Source: Natronomonas gomsonensis
Lineage (GTDB): Archaea > Halobacteriota > Halobacteria > Halobacteriales > Haloarculaceae
Direction of reading: 5' to 3'
Length of the DNA: 64,000 nucleotides
Assembly (NCBI RefSeq): GCF_024300825.1
Contig: NZ_CP101323.1
Location: forward strand, 1,674,001 to 1,738,000
Every line of letters begins with the position of its first letter. Positions within the stretch are counted from its first letter, which is position 1. Of the stretch, positions 25,581-34,400 are shown in pieces. The translations under genes were made by a program, and so were the position numbers. The notes beneath the pieces are model-generated. The model searched no databases, had not been told where the DNA came from, and saw only the letters and a list, made by a program, of their open reading frames with translations.

Positions 25581-27095
25581 ATGACAAACGAAGAGAGTGG
25601 AGCGTTCTTCAAGGGCGACTGGCAAATACATCGCCGACGATTCCTCACTGGGACCACCGCCGTCGCCATTGGCGGTGCCGCCGGGTGCAGCAGTGTGAGT
25701 AACCAGGAGTTCAAGGCCCAGCCAGTTGTTCTCCCCGAGGACGCCCGTGGAGAGGTTGTCCTCGGCGAGACCGCCCGGGACTCCTCAACGGTGACCCGTG
25801 AGATCGATGCTATCGACGGCGAGATCTCCATCACCAGCTTCTCGGCCGCCTACTCGCGCGGAAAAGCCTACGATCTTGAGGGGGCCGACTACGCCCCCCG
25901 GCTCTCGCTGCTTGGGCGGTATCTCCAGCAGGTCAATGGAACGGACGGCCCGGGGGCGGCTGCGGTGACCACCGCCAGCGATGTCGGCCTCGACGAGGTG
26001 ACCATCGGGGACTTCGCCGTGGAAGGCGACCGTGTGAGTCTGGTCGCGCCGGCAGGTCTGCGAGACGGACAGCCAGAGTCGGGCGCTCCCAGCATCTTTT
26101 CCCTGATGTATCCGCCCGAAGTCTCTCCTGAGGGGTTAAACGAGGTGATGAACCCTGAAAACGGGACGAACGGAGCGTACCTCGTCGACGCGAAGGACTT
26201 CTTCCCGGGGTTGGTGTACGATCCTATAGATCGAGGGTGGGCCTTAGACCCAATGGATCGAGGGTGGCTGCCGGCGGGATACACCGGAGCGGACGACCTG
26301 ATCAACGAGGGCAAGGTGATGATTGCCCTCGATCCTGCCCTCACTCCCGAGCAGGTGTTCGGGGTCTCGGCTGAAGGGATGCCCGGCGAACGCGTTGAGA
26401 GTGGGGAGGCGCTCGCCCGTGCGACTGGGAACAATCCGTTCCTGATTGCGGCAGTTGACGAGGTCGCAGTCGGCGGTCAATCGCCATTTACCGTAGGTGG
26501 TCAATCGCCGTTCACCATAGAGGACGTGTTCGATGTCGGCGTTCCGTCCTGGACGGGCGGCGCGACCTACGGGATCGGCGTGCTCTCGACGCCGGCGGCG
26601 AAGGTGGCGGGGCAGTCGGTCAATCCGGTCGCGGGGATGAGTTTCGAGGAGTTGCTGACCGGCAAGCGGTTCGGCCATCTCATTGGCCCGAACCGCTTGC
26701 AGAAGACCGATGAGGGCGACTGGCTCGCCGGGCCGGCACCGGTCGCTGAGATCACCCTGGGGCCCTCATTGGACGAAGGAATGCAGGACAGCACGACCAT
26801 CCTCGACGACGAAACCGAGCTGAAGAGCTTCCTCGGCGTCCTCAGCGGCGAGGACGGCCCGTGGGGCGTCGGTGTCCACATGGCTCGCGTCGAAAACGAA
26901 CACGACGACGGGACAGATGTCGTCGTCACCGCTGCCGTCCATCGCTGGCCCGTTGGATCTGCGGATTACGTGGACTGGATTGACGGCGATGCCAGCGAGC
27001 GGTTCACAGGCATCCTCGGATCGATTATTACCGAGGCTCGGGCGCTAACCGCGGCGGCGGGCAAGCAGTTTGCGCCTGGTGCTTGGGTTGCTTGA
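25581..27095 (+). CDS. Tat-exported protein, DUF6517-like, with internal repeats
   Basis: The 504-residue protein starts with a Tat signal and lipobox (HRRRFLTGTTAVAIGGAAGC). The mature part resembles the exported haloarchaeal DUF6517 group in its first 120 residues (TREIDAIDGEISITSFSAAY). Two short internal duplications are visible: DPIDRGW then DPMDRGW, and GGQSPFTVGGQSPFT. The function is unknown. Repeats may reflect a binding surface. Confidence 0.6.
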   Translation: MTNEESGAFFKGDWQIHRRRFLTGTTAVAIGGAAGCSSVSNQEFKAQPVVLPEDARGEVVLGETARDSSTVTREIDAIDGEISITSFSAAYSRGKAYDLEGADYAPRLSLLGRYLQQVNGTDGPGAAAVTTASDVGLDEVTIGDFAVEGDRVSLVAPAGLRDGQPESGAPSIFSLMYPPEVSPEGLNEVMNPENGTNGAYLVDAKDFFPGLVYDPIDRGWALDPMDRGWLPAGYTGADDLINEGKVMIALDPALTPEQVFGVSAEGMPGERVESGEALARATGNNPFLIAAVDEVAVGGQSPFTVGGQSPFTIEDVFDVGVPSWTGGATYGIGVLSTPAAKVAGQSVNPVAGMSFEELLTGKRFGHLIGPNRLQKTDEGDWLAGPAPVAEITLGPSLDEGMQDSTTILDDETELKSFLGVLSGEDGPWGVGVHMARVENEHDDGTDVVVTAAVHRWPVGSADYVDWIDGDASERFTGILGSIITEARALTAAAGKQFAPGAWVA

Positions 27096-27344
27096 CTGAG
27101 TTAGCTGGCGGGCGAACACTGGCCTTGATAGGGGACCGGCCACGTACTCTGTGTCGATTCATTCCGAGTCCTTTCGGTCGATACCCAGTTCAAGAATCGT
27201 GGACGATTTGCCAAGACCAAACAGTGTATTTCGTTGGAGGGGCAGGCTCCGAATCAAGCACACCAAATGCTGAATATGCGCCTTCTATTCAGCACGGCTC
27301 CGACAAACTATCAACATCCAAGGATTTCACCAGAACCAGCTCGA
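27096..27344. other. Intergenic stretch without a supported gene
   Basis: About 250 bases. The only long frame in it is basic and non-acidic. Nothing is recognised. Confidence 0.3.
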
Positions 27345-27485
27345 CTATATCGTATCGTCACAGCAATCGCCATACTCCGGAGGGAGGCGATGTCCACACG
27401 GCTGGGCGTAGTGATCTGTTGGCCCGACGCTCAGTACCCCCTTGACTGGCACACCACATCGGGGACACATCTCTTGCCCGGTCAT
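27345..27485 (-). CDS. 46-residue CPxCG zinc-finger protein
   Basis: ATG at 27485 gives MTGQEMCPRCGVPVKGVLSV, then HYAQPCGHRLPPEYGDCCDD and TI-stop. The CPxCG pair with a later PCGH pair is the pattern of small haloarchaeal zinc-finger (ZBRD/CPxCG) proteins, some of which are regulators. The in-frame extension to 27554 would cover the leader hairpin and is less likely. Confidence 0.65.
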   Translation of the reverse strand: MTGQEMCPRCGVPVKGVLSVGPTDHYAQPCGHRLPPEYGDCCDDTI

Positions 27486-27504
27486 TGACGCCGCTCCCCA
27501 CTGA

Positions 27505-27530
27505 TTCGGGACGGCTGTGCGGGCGATACA
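27505..27530 (-). promoter_or_regulatory. Leader motif upstream of the CPxCG gene
   Basis: The minus strand reads GTTGTATCGCCCGCACAGCC followed by GTCCCGA. It shares the GTTTGTATCGCCC start of the ardC leader. The stem is imperfect here, so it is a weaker fourth copy. Confidence 0.35.
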
Positions 27531-27610
27531 ACTTGAACGAACTTCGAATTCCAAAACATCAGAATATCGAGGCTGAGCGCCTCGCTCGTCGAGGCGCAGA
27601 AAAACCGCGG

Positions 27611-27946
27611 CTACTCCATCAGATAACCGACGAACTGCTCAACGGCCTCGTTGACCACTTCATCTTCTAATCGGCCGAACCAGTCTCTAATGTCGTCGTG
27701 TGCTGGCGAGGAGACACCCCACGGCACAATCGAACTCTCCGCCGGAACACCTCCCGCCCCGAAATCATCGGGTGATACAGGCAGCGTCTCTTCGTACCAC
27801 GTTCGGGTCGTCAGCGTGAGTGCAACGTATTGCTCTCCGTCGAAGGGATGTGATTCGGTATTGATGATGACGAACGGCCTGGAAGCCGGCTCTTGAGTGA
27901 ACGGGTCACCAGCCTCAATAACATCGCCGCGTTCGTACTCGGTCAT
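27611..27946 (-). CDS. MazF/PemK-like toxin, second pair
   Basis: The 111-residue protein reads YERGDVIEAGDPFTQEPASR then PFVIINTESHPFDGEQYVAL and TLTTRTWYEETL, matching a divergent MazF/PemK fold used by haloarchaeal two-gene modules. Its ATG overlaps the upstream antitoxin stop by 4 bases (ATGA, 27943-27946). Confidence 0.75.
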   Translation of the reverse strand: MTEYERGDVIEAGDPFTQEPASRPFVIINTESHPFDGEQYVALTLTTRTWYEETLPVSPDDFGAGGVPAESSIVPWGVSSPAHDDIRDWFGRLEDEVVNEAVEQFVGYLME

Positions 27947-28308
27947 TTGTTGCGTTCGTCGCTCGGATGCGCTTCGTCGTTGCCAGCACTACGCCATGCC
28001 TCCATCTCTTCTTCGCCGAATTGTTCATCGAACGTCCGGATGTCTTGAGACAGGTCGAACGCTGCTGTTACGCGATCGCGGTCGCCAATGGCCCAGTACG
28101 GTGGCTTGTGTCGGACGAGATTACGATCCTTCAGCCGTGAAAGGACGGAACTGACCGTGTTGGGATCGATTCCGGTCGCATCAGCGATCTCACCGCGCTG
28201 GAAGGCTTGGTCGCTGTTCGCGGCTAGAAACGCCACGATCTGCTTGGCGTGGGGTGGCGACTCGTCGAACTGATCCTCGTGTTCGAAGGTGTCGATATCG
28301 ATAGGCAT
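27943..28308 (-). CDS. Winged-helix antitoxin-like regulator
   Basis: The 121-residue protein has a MarR/wHTH core (PHAKQIVAFLAANSDQAFQR, EIADATGIDPNTVSSVLSRL) and a wing (LVRHKPPYWAIGD). The C-terminal acidic helix likely binds the toxin. ATG at 28308 is chosen. The 28446 in-frame extension is basic leader sequence. A hairpin leader lies upstream. Confidence 0.78.
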   Translation of the reverse strand: MPIDIDTFEHEDQFDESPPHAKQIVAFLAANSDQAFQRGEIADATGIDPNTVSSVLSRLKDRNLVRHKPPYWAIGDRDRVTAAFDLSQDIRTFDEQFGEEEMEAWRSAGNDEAHPSDERNK

Positions 28309-28365
28309 GGTTACTACTTCTTGTTTGGATGTTTGCCTGTATGTATGTTTGCCTGCTTGAATCAT

Positions 28366-28386
28366 GCGCCCCGCCCGTCGGGGCGC
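28366..28386 (-). promoter_or_regulatory. GACGG-loop hairpin leader upstream of the wHTH antitoxin
   Basis: A perfect 8-bp stem GCGCCCCG/CGGGGCGC encloses the loop ACGGG on the minus strand, preceded there by GGTTTCTGC. Between it and the start lies a run of near repeats of CAGGCAAACAT (plus strand 28327-28355). Confidence 0.5.
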
Positions 28387-28465
28387 GCAGAAACCTCTGC
28401 CTGCTGGAAATATCGCGTGAATCAACGTTCTTATTTTCACTCTCATTGGGGAGTATCAATAGCGA

Positions 28466-31400
28466 ATGGCGACGGAATCTGTTCCCGCCGAATCCCCTGA
28501 CAAACCGTGGTCGTACCTCCAAATCCAGCCAAGTACGGACCGACTCGACACGAACGCCCTCACCGATACGTTCCAGCGACTCCACGCCCTTGCTCCATCG
28601 CTCGAAATCGAAGTCCGACTCGTCGCTGACGACGATGGTCTTCAGTTCTACGTCGGCGCCGCGAGCGAACACGCGTCCACACTCCGCCAAACGCTCCGCC
28701 GACTCTTCCCGAGTGAGGCGAAGATCACTGACACATCCCCACCACCAACACCGCCAGAGGCGCCCGATACGGCGCTCGAACTGCTTGGCCGAGGAGAGCG
28801 TCACGACGACTGGCAAACACGATTACAGCCGGTCCTTCGCGACGACGAGACGCCACAGTTCCCGCTGGCAGCCGTCGTCGACACGCTCGCTACTACGGAC
28901 AGCACGGTCGTCTATCAGGCACTGCTCACGCCGAAACGGGATTGGCGGGCGACCGCCGACGTTCGCATCGACCAACTCGAACGCGACCGCGACACGCTCG
29001 GCCAGCGACTGTTCGCGTTCCTCGAAAATGATGTCGACGTCGACCCGAACCCCACAACTGAGGATCCGAAACACCGCGAACGCATCGAGTCGATTCGAGC
29101 CGCCGACAAGCGGCGGTCCTTCGTCGTCAACGCGCGTGCTGTCGCAAAGGGCCCCGACGCCAGGATGACGCTTCGGGAACTCGCCAACGCCTTCACGCCT
29201 GCCAGCGGGTCGTTCTACGAGATTCGCCATCGACTCCATACCGACGAAGAAGCCACAGCGAACGTCGCCGAGCAAATCGAGAGCCGTGACTGCGTCACCG
29301 AACAGTCGCTCACGACCCGATTGCGCCAGCGACTACCGTTGACGGACAACCGAAGCCCGGCTATCGTCGCGGATCCCTCGACTGTCCCGAACTTTTGTCT
29401 GCTCGATGGCGACGCGCTCACCGAAGCAGGGCGACGAGCGATGGAGGCCACACCTGACGAACGAACGGGCGTCCCCATCCCGGAAGACGATCTTCTCAAC
29501 CAGTACAACGAGGGGATGCTACTCGGCTATCCGCTGACGACCGACGACGAACCCATCGATACACCGGTTGCCCTTCCACCGTCGCTCCAACCACTCCACG
29601 CGGCGTGGTTCGGAAAAACCGGCTCGGGGAAATCGACCGCGCTCATCAACGCGATGTTGGAAAACACACGGGCGACTGAGGGCGCGGATATCCTCATCGA
29701 CCCGAAAGGCGATGGGATGCCAGTCGAGTACCTTCGGGCCCACTACGCGGAGTACGGCGATCTTGACGACGTGTACTACTTCGACTGCACGGAGGTGCTG
29801 CCAGCGATTTCGTTTTTCGACATCCGCGATCAACTCGAAGACGGCATCGACCGAACCACCGCTGTCGAGGACGTCGTTGACCACTACATCGAGATTCTCG
29901 TCGGCATCATGGGCCGAGACCGCTTCGAGCAGGCGGTCCGGTCGCCGGACATCATCAAGTACCTCGTGAAGGCGATGTTCGACCCCGTCCACGGCGATGA
30001 CGCCTTCTCACACCGGGAACTGCAGGACGCCACGCGGCGAATGCACGATACGCGGGACGCCCCGCCCGTCGTTGATGCGGACCTCCAACAGTTGCTCAGC
30101 GGCGTCGCGGCCAACAGCAAGCGGTCCTTCGATGAACTGATGCAGGGCGTCGCCAACCGCATCGAGAAGATTCCGCTCGACGACCGCCTCGCACAACTGT
30201 TCAACAACGTCCCCGAAGGCGATGACCCACACTTCGACTTCCGGGAGGTAGTCGACGAGAATTCGGTCGTTATCATCGACACAGGCGGCCTTCGAACGGA
30301 GAGTCAGCGGGCGATCACGCTGGTCGTCCTCTCACAGCTGTGGACCGCCCTCCAGCGCCGCGCCCAAACGACCGACGATGACGACCCACCGCTCGTGAAC
30401 CTGTATCTCGAAGAGGCGGCAAGCGTGGGCACCTCTGGATTGTTGACCGACCTCCTCGCACAGTCGCGGTCCTTCGGCCTCTCGATGACGCTCGCAATGC
30501 AGTTCCCAGCCCAGCTCCGACAGGCCGACCAGGAAGCCTACGCCGAACTGCTGAACAACGTCTCAACGATCGTCACGGGCAACGTCGCTATTGACGACGA
30601 CCTCGCGAAGCGCCTGGCCACCGAGGAGATGCCACCCAGCGAAGTAGCGAACCGGCTACGTGCGCTCCGACGCGGCCAGTGGATGGCGTCGTTGCCGTCA
30701 CGGTTCGGCGTTGACGAACCTCGGCCGTTTCTCTTGGAGAGTGCGCCCATTCCATCGGGCCATCCTGAGAGCGATGAACTGTTCTCGGATGCGAAAGGAA
30801 CAGCGTTTGAGGCAGCCTTCGACGTTGTCCAAGACCGTAGTCGACTGGAACACGGTCTTGATATCGCGCTCAACACACGCCAGTCGACGATGCAGCGCCA
30901 CGCTGCGACGACTGACTCCGTTGCTACATCTTCTGAGCCTAATCTCGAGACAGTTGAAGCCGAGACCGTTGACGAAGATGCCCGCGTTGATTCCGCGCTT
31001 CCCTACACGAATCGCCTGCCCAATCCCGTCGAATACGACGACGAAAGACACGCTCTCGTCTGTACGAGTTGTGAGACGAGATTCGACCCCACCTCAGAGG
31101 GGATGCGAAACACGATTCGTTGTTGTCACACGCTCGACGATGTTGCTCGAGACGAGGTGCCAGTCTGTGAGTTGAATCTGAAACTCTCGGTTGCTGAGCG
31201 TCGACAGAGCGCCTACACAGACGCGCAGTTACGGTTCCTGCAGGCGGTGTATTCGGCGCACCAACGACGGTTCGACCCGGACGTTGAATACGACCTCCTG
31301 TACGACAGCATGGTGCGATTGCAAGAGTACACGGATGTCGGGCAAGCGGAGGTGCAGGAACTCCTCGATGCAGGACTGTTGGCAGAGGACTGTACGTATC

Positions 31401-31945
31401 CCCACAAGCTGTACACGGTCACGCCGGAAGGCCGTGAGGAAGCGAAGATTCGACATCGTGAGGGCATCGCCCACGGTGACGGGAAGGGCGATTTGAGTGA
31501 ATCGAGTTTCCACGTTGCGATGGTAGAACTGCTTCGCCGCTACATCGAAGAAGCGTTCGTCAAGGACGATGACTCGGCTGCTGTTGAGGCCGTTTCGTAT
31601 CACGAGGTTGGCTCTCACCGCCTTGATGTCGCGGGATTAGATTCTGACGGCGAGGTGGTTGTCACGGGTGAGGCCGAACGGTCGAACCATGATACGCTCC
31701 GTGCTGTTCCCGAGGATTACGACAAAATGGCGTCTCACGACCCCGAGGCGGCGATTTGGCTCGTCAAGAACCGGGATGGGGGCCACGATGTCTTGGACGC
31801 GTTGAATGACCCACCGGAGGGTGAGGTTCGCGTCGAAAAGGAATACAGTCGAAGTTCACCACCGCAACGATTCAAAATCGACGAACCGGGGTTCACGGAG
31901 ATGTTCACGTTCCAGTATCTTCGTGACTCCGTCTTAGATTCTTGA
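28466..31945 (+). CDS. Conjugation ATPase (VirD4/TraC/HerA-like) with C-terminal extension
   Basis: The 1159-residue protein has a Walker A (AAWFGKTGSGKSTALINAM, about residues 378-395), a later LVNLYLEEAAS Walker B-like block (about 645) and a strand VVIIDTGG before it. This is the architecture of coupling-protein or VirB4-like DNA-transfer ATPases of haloarchaeal elements. Towards the C-terminus are a zinc-like CTSCETRF site, a winged-helix region and a terminal domain with HRLDVAGLDSDGEVVVTGEA, which has a PD-(D/E)xK-like D...ExE arrangement. It is encoded away from the pilin-like genes. Confidence 0.82.
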   Translation: MATESVPAESPDKPWSYLQIQPSTDRLDTNALTDTFQRLHALAPSLEIEVRLVADDDGLQFYVGAASEHASTLRQTLRRLFPSEAKITDTSPPPTPPEAPDTALELLGRGERHDDWQTRLQPVLRDDETPQFPLAAVVDTLATTDSTVVYQALLTPKRDWRATADVRIDQLERDRDTLGQRLFAFLENDVDVDPNPTTEDPKHRERIESIRAADKRRSFVVNARAVAKGPDARMTLRELANAFTPASGSFYEIRHRLHTDEEATANVAEQIESRDCVTEQSLTTRLRQRLPLTDNRSPAIVADPSTVPNFCLLDGDALTEAGRRAMEATPDERTGVPIPEDDLLNQYNEGMLLGYPLTTDDEPIDTPVALPPSLQPLHAAWFGKTGSGKSTALINAMLENTRATEGADILIDPKGDGMPVEYLRAHYAEYGDLDDVYYFDCTEVLPAISFFDIRDQLEDGIDRTTAVEDVVDHYIEILVGIMGRDRFEQAVRSPDIIKYLVKAMFDPVHGDDAFSHRELQDATRRMHDTRDAPPVVDADLQQLLSGVAANSKRSFDELMQGVANRIEKIPLDDRLAQLFNNVPEGDDPHFDFREVVDENSVVIIDTGGLRTESQRAITLVVLSQLWTALQRRAQTTDDDDPPLVNLYLEEAASVGTSGLLTDLLAQSRSFGLSMTLAMQFPAQLRQADQEAYAELLNNVSTIVTGNVAIDDDLAKRLATEEMPPSEVANRLRALRRGQWMASLPSRFGVDEPRPFLLESAPIPSGHPESDELFSDAKGTAFEAAFDVVQDRSRLEHGLDIALNTRQSTMQRHAATTDSVATSSEPNLETVEAETVDEDARVDSALPYTNRLPNPVEYDDERHALVCTSCETRFDPTSEGMRNTIRCCHTLDDVARDEVPVCELNLKLSVAERRQSAYTDAQLRFLQAVYSAHQRRFDPDVEYDLLYDSMVRLQEYTDVGQAEVQELLDAGLLAEDCTYPHKLYTVTPEGREEAKIRHREGIAHGDGKGDLSESSFHVAMVELLRRYIEEAFVKDDDSAAVEAVSYHEVGSHRLDVAGLDSDGEVVVTGEAERSNHDTLRAVPEDYDKMASHDPEAAIWLVKNRDGGHDVLDALNDPPEGEVRVEKEYSRSSPPQRFKIDEPGFTEMFTFQYLRDSVLDS

Positions 31946-31999
31946 ACCGCTCCTTGGGATGCTACGCTTTTGATTACAATCGGAAGTGGATACTCGAGA

Positions 32000-34240
32000 C
32001 TACCGGGCAGCCCGTCGGCCCAGAACGAATACGAGTAGGGCGATTAGTACCGCCCCAAATGCCGTATTAGCCGTTGCCAGCACCTGCCCAAAGCCGAGTG
32101 GAATGTAGTCTCCCATCCCGAGCGTAGTGAACGTTAGCGTACTGAAATAGAGCGATTCTAAGAATAGCTCTGGCTGTTCGGCTATCCGTGCGTATGTTAT
32201 CGGGCGGTCTCCAACTGGCTGAAGCCATTCGCCGAGCGGATAGAGCAAGGCGATGAATACAATGAAGCTCGTGCTACCAGCGATAACACGCCAGGGACTT
32301 TCACCGTACAGAAGCGTCGCTCGTGCGACCTTTGCTCGACTCCAGCGCGCTCCTGCAATCACGCGTTCTTCGACGGTGTCTGCAGACTGTGTGGCATCGC
32401 TCCAGTACTCTCGCTTCTGAAGGTCTTGTCGACGGACGAAACACTGTGACTGCAACCGAGGACGAGCAGCCCTTCCTGCGAGTTCTTCAAGCGCCCGATA
32501 GACGCTTTTTGCTTTGTCTATATCCACCGCATCGGAATCGTCCCCGTAGCTCGGGTCGTAGATACAGACCGGTTGTGAGCGGATTGCGGATACCGTGTGA
32601 GGAGACGAATCAATCGCTGTGGAGGGCCGCCCAAGAAATTGCGTGTTATCGTCGATTTGGACATCTCCGAGAACCGCACCGAAGAGCTTCGACCCACGCA
32701 AATCCGCGCCGAATAGCATCGCTCGACTCAAAAACGTGGATTCGAGATTTGAGTCTTGAAGCACGGTGTTCTGGAGTGCTGCCTCGGTCAAGTCGGCGTG
32801 TTCAAAATCAGAGTTGGAAAGCTCCGCATCTTCAGCGAGGAAATCAGCAAAGGTACCCTCTTGCAACTGAACCCCTTCTGAGACCGCTGCTGCATTGAGG
32901 TTGATTTCTTCCCTGACGGTTGAGTGTTCTAACGAGAGCGCCTCCCGTATGGTAGCGTTGTCAAATCTGAGGGACCCATCGACTCGTGTCTGATCCATAT
33001 CGAAGTATTTGGCTGTCGCATCTGAGAACACTGCCTCGTCACCAAATGAAGCGTCTGTGAAGGTGGCCCCGTGCTCAAATACGGCCCCTTCGAACCAACT
33101 GTCTGATTCGAAGACGGTATCGGTGAATCCAGCGTGGCTCTCAAATCGTGCGGGCCGATCGCTTTCATCTAACGCACTCGTCTCATCACGACCGAAAATG
33201 ACTCGCTCTTCAAACACCGCTTCCTCGAATGTTATCGGTCGAGAACGCTCTTGACGACGAAATACGGCGGCCAAAAATATCGCTACGCCTGTAATTCGGG
33301 CCTGCTCAAAGGTGATACGGTCATTACAAATTGTTTCATTGAACGACACTGCGACTCTTCCAAGATACATTCCGCCAGCATATCCGTACTGTCGTGCCCG
33401 TGAACTGGCTCGAGATGGGAGAGGTGGAGCCTCCGTTTCGAACACTGCTTTACTGAAAATCGCTTGGTTCTGGAAAACTGTACGCCCAAACCCGACTCCC
33501 GCTTCGAATTTTGCCCTCGTAAACCGCGTGATTCCTCCGATTTCGGCTCCTGAAAACAGCGTTGTGTGCTCGAAGACTGCCCCCGTGAAATTGAGCGCCC
33601 CCTCGCAGGTTATCTCCCTGAAGAGCGCATGTCGCTCAAACCGCGATTCCTTGCCGTATATCCCGGAGGCAATCAGTCCGTCAAAATACGCTTCTTTCTC
33701 GAAAGTTGCCTCGGAAACACTAATTGACCCATCGACACGGGCACCTTGGAGCCTAACGTGAGCCTTGATTGTTCCCTCGGTTAAACTGACATCCCCATCG
33801 ACCTGTATGTGTGAGAGGTAAATATCTGCATCTGGTCCATCTCCAAGTTGTTCTTCACTAAGAGAAAGCTCCGAAAACCGAGCCCCAATGAACTGCCGCG
33901 CTGGAAACCGTCCAGCTTCATCCCGCTGTGCCACCTTCTCGTTAAGCCCTTTGTGCGCTTCACCTGATTCTTCCTCAGTATCTGGTGCAGTTACGCTGTT
34001 CACTTGACCGACGAGTTCTTCGCTGAGGTCGAGATCTCTGGGCTTCTCTCCCAGTGGGAGATGAAATACACACAACTCGGCATCTTCCGCTTGGTCATGT
34101 GGACAGCTCCAGACGCCGTCTTCGTTCAAGATGTCTTCATCAATATGACATTCGTCTCCATCTTCTCCTCCCCATGTCTGTGGCTTGTCTGGGTCGAACA
34201 CGTACTCACAGGTCCCCTCACTCTCGTTCATTGAAACCAT
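32000..34240 (-). CDS. Pentapeptide-repeat protein with a C-terminal K+-channel-like pore
   Basis: The 746-residue protein has an N-terminal Cys/acidic region, about 450 residues of A(D/N)LxX-like pentapeptide repeats (for example FEKEAYFDGLIASG, AVFEHTTLFSGAEIG, LRGSKLFGAVLG) forming a beta-helix, and two membrane helices at the C-terminus. Between them is the pore sequence TLTFTTLGMGDYIPLG: T-x-G-x-G-D of K+ channels with Met instead of Tyr. The second helix is GAVLIALLVFVLGR. A soluble repeat sensor controlling a pore is a plausible reading. Start at 34240 or 34231 (both ATG). Confidence 0.85.
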   Translation of the reverse strand: MVSMNESEGTCEYVFDPDKPQTWGGEDGDECHIDEDILNEDGVWSCPHDQAEDAELCVFHLPLGEKPRDLDLSEELVGQVNSVTAPDTEEESGEAHKGLNEKVAQRDEAGRFPARQFIGARFSELSLSEEQLGDGPDADIYLSHIQVDGDVSLTEGTIKAHVRLQGARVDGSISVSEATFEKEAYFDGLIASGIYGKESRFERHALFREITCEGALNFTGAVFEHTTLFSGAEIGGITRFTRAKFEAGVGFGRTVFQNQAIFSKAVFETEAPPLPSRASSRARQYGYAGGMYLGRVAVSFNETICNDRITFEQARITGVAIFLAAVFRRQERSRPITFEEAVFEERVIFGRDETSALDESDRPARFESHAGFTDTVFESDSWFEGAVFEHGATFTDASFGDEAVFSDATAKYFDMDQTRVDGSLRFDNATIREALSLEHSTVREEINLNAAAVSEGVQLQEGTFADFLAEDAELSNSDFEHADLTEAALQNTVLQDSNLESTFLSRAMLFGADLRGSKLFGAVLGDVQIDDNTQFLGRPSTAIDSSPHTVSAIRSQPVCIYDPSYGDDSDAVDIDKAKSVYRALEELAGRAARPRLQSQCFVRRQDLQKREYWSDATQSADTVEERVIAGARWSRAKVARATLLYGESPWRVIAGSTSFIVFIALLYPLGEWLQPVGDRPITYARIAEQPELFLESLYFSTLTFTTLGMGDYIPLGFGQVLATANTAFGAVLIALLVFVLGRRAAR

Positions 34241-34400
34241 GTATTACTCGGCCGTCCTTCAAATTGAGTAACAGAGGTTACAATTACCAAAACGCTATCA
34301 CAACCCCAAGATTGTGAGATACCCTCCGATTCCATTCTCTTTAGGTACGACTGATTGGGGAACGCATCACTGAGTTCTGACTCGCCCGTGTATCGTACTA

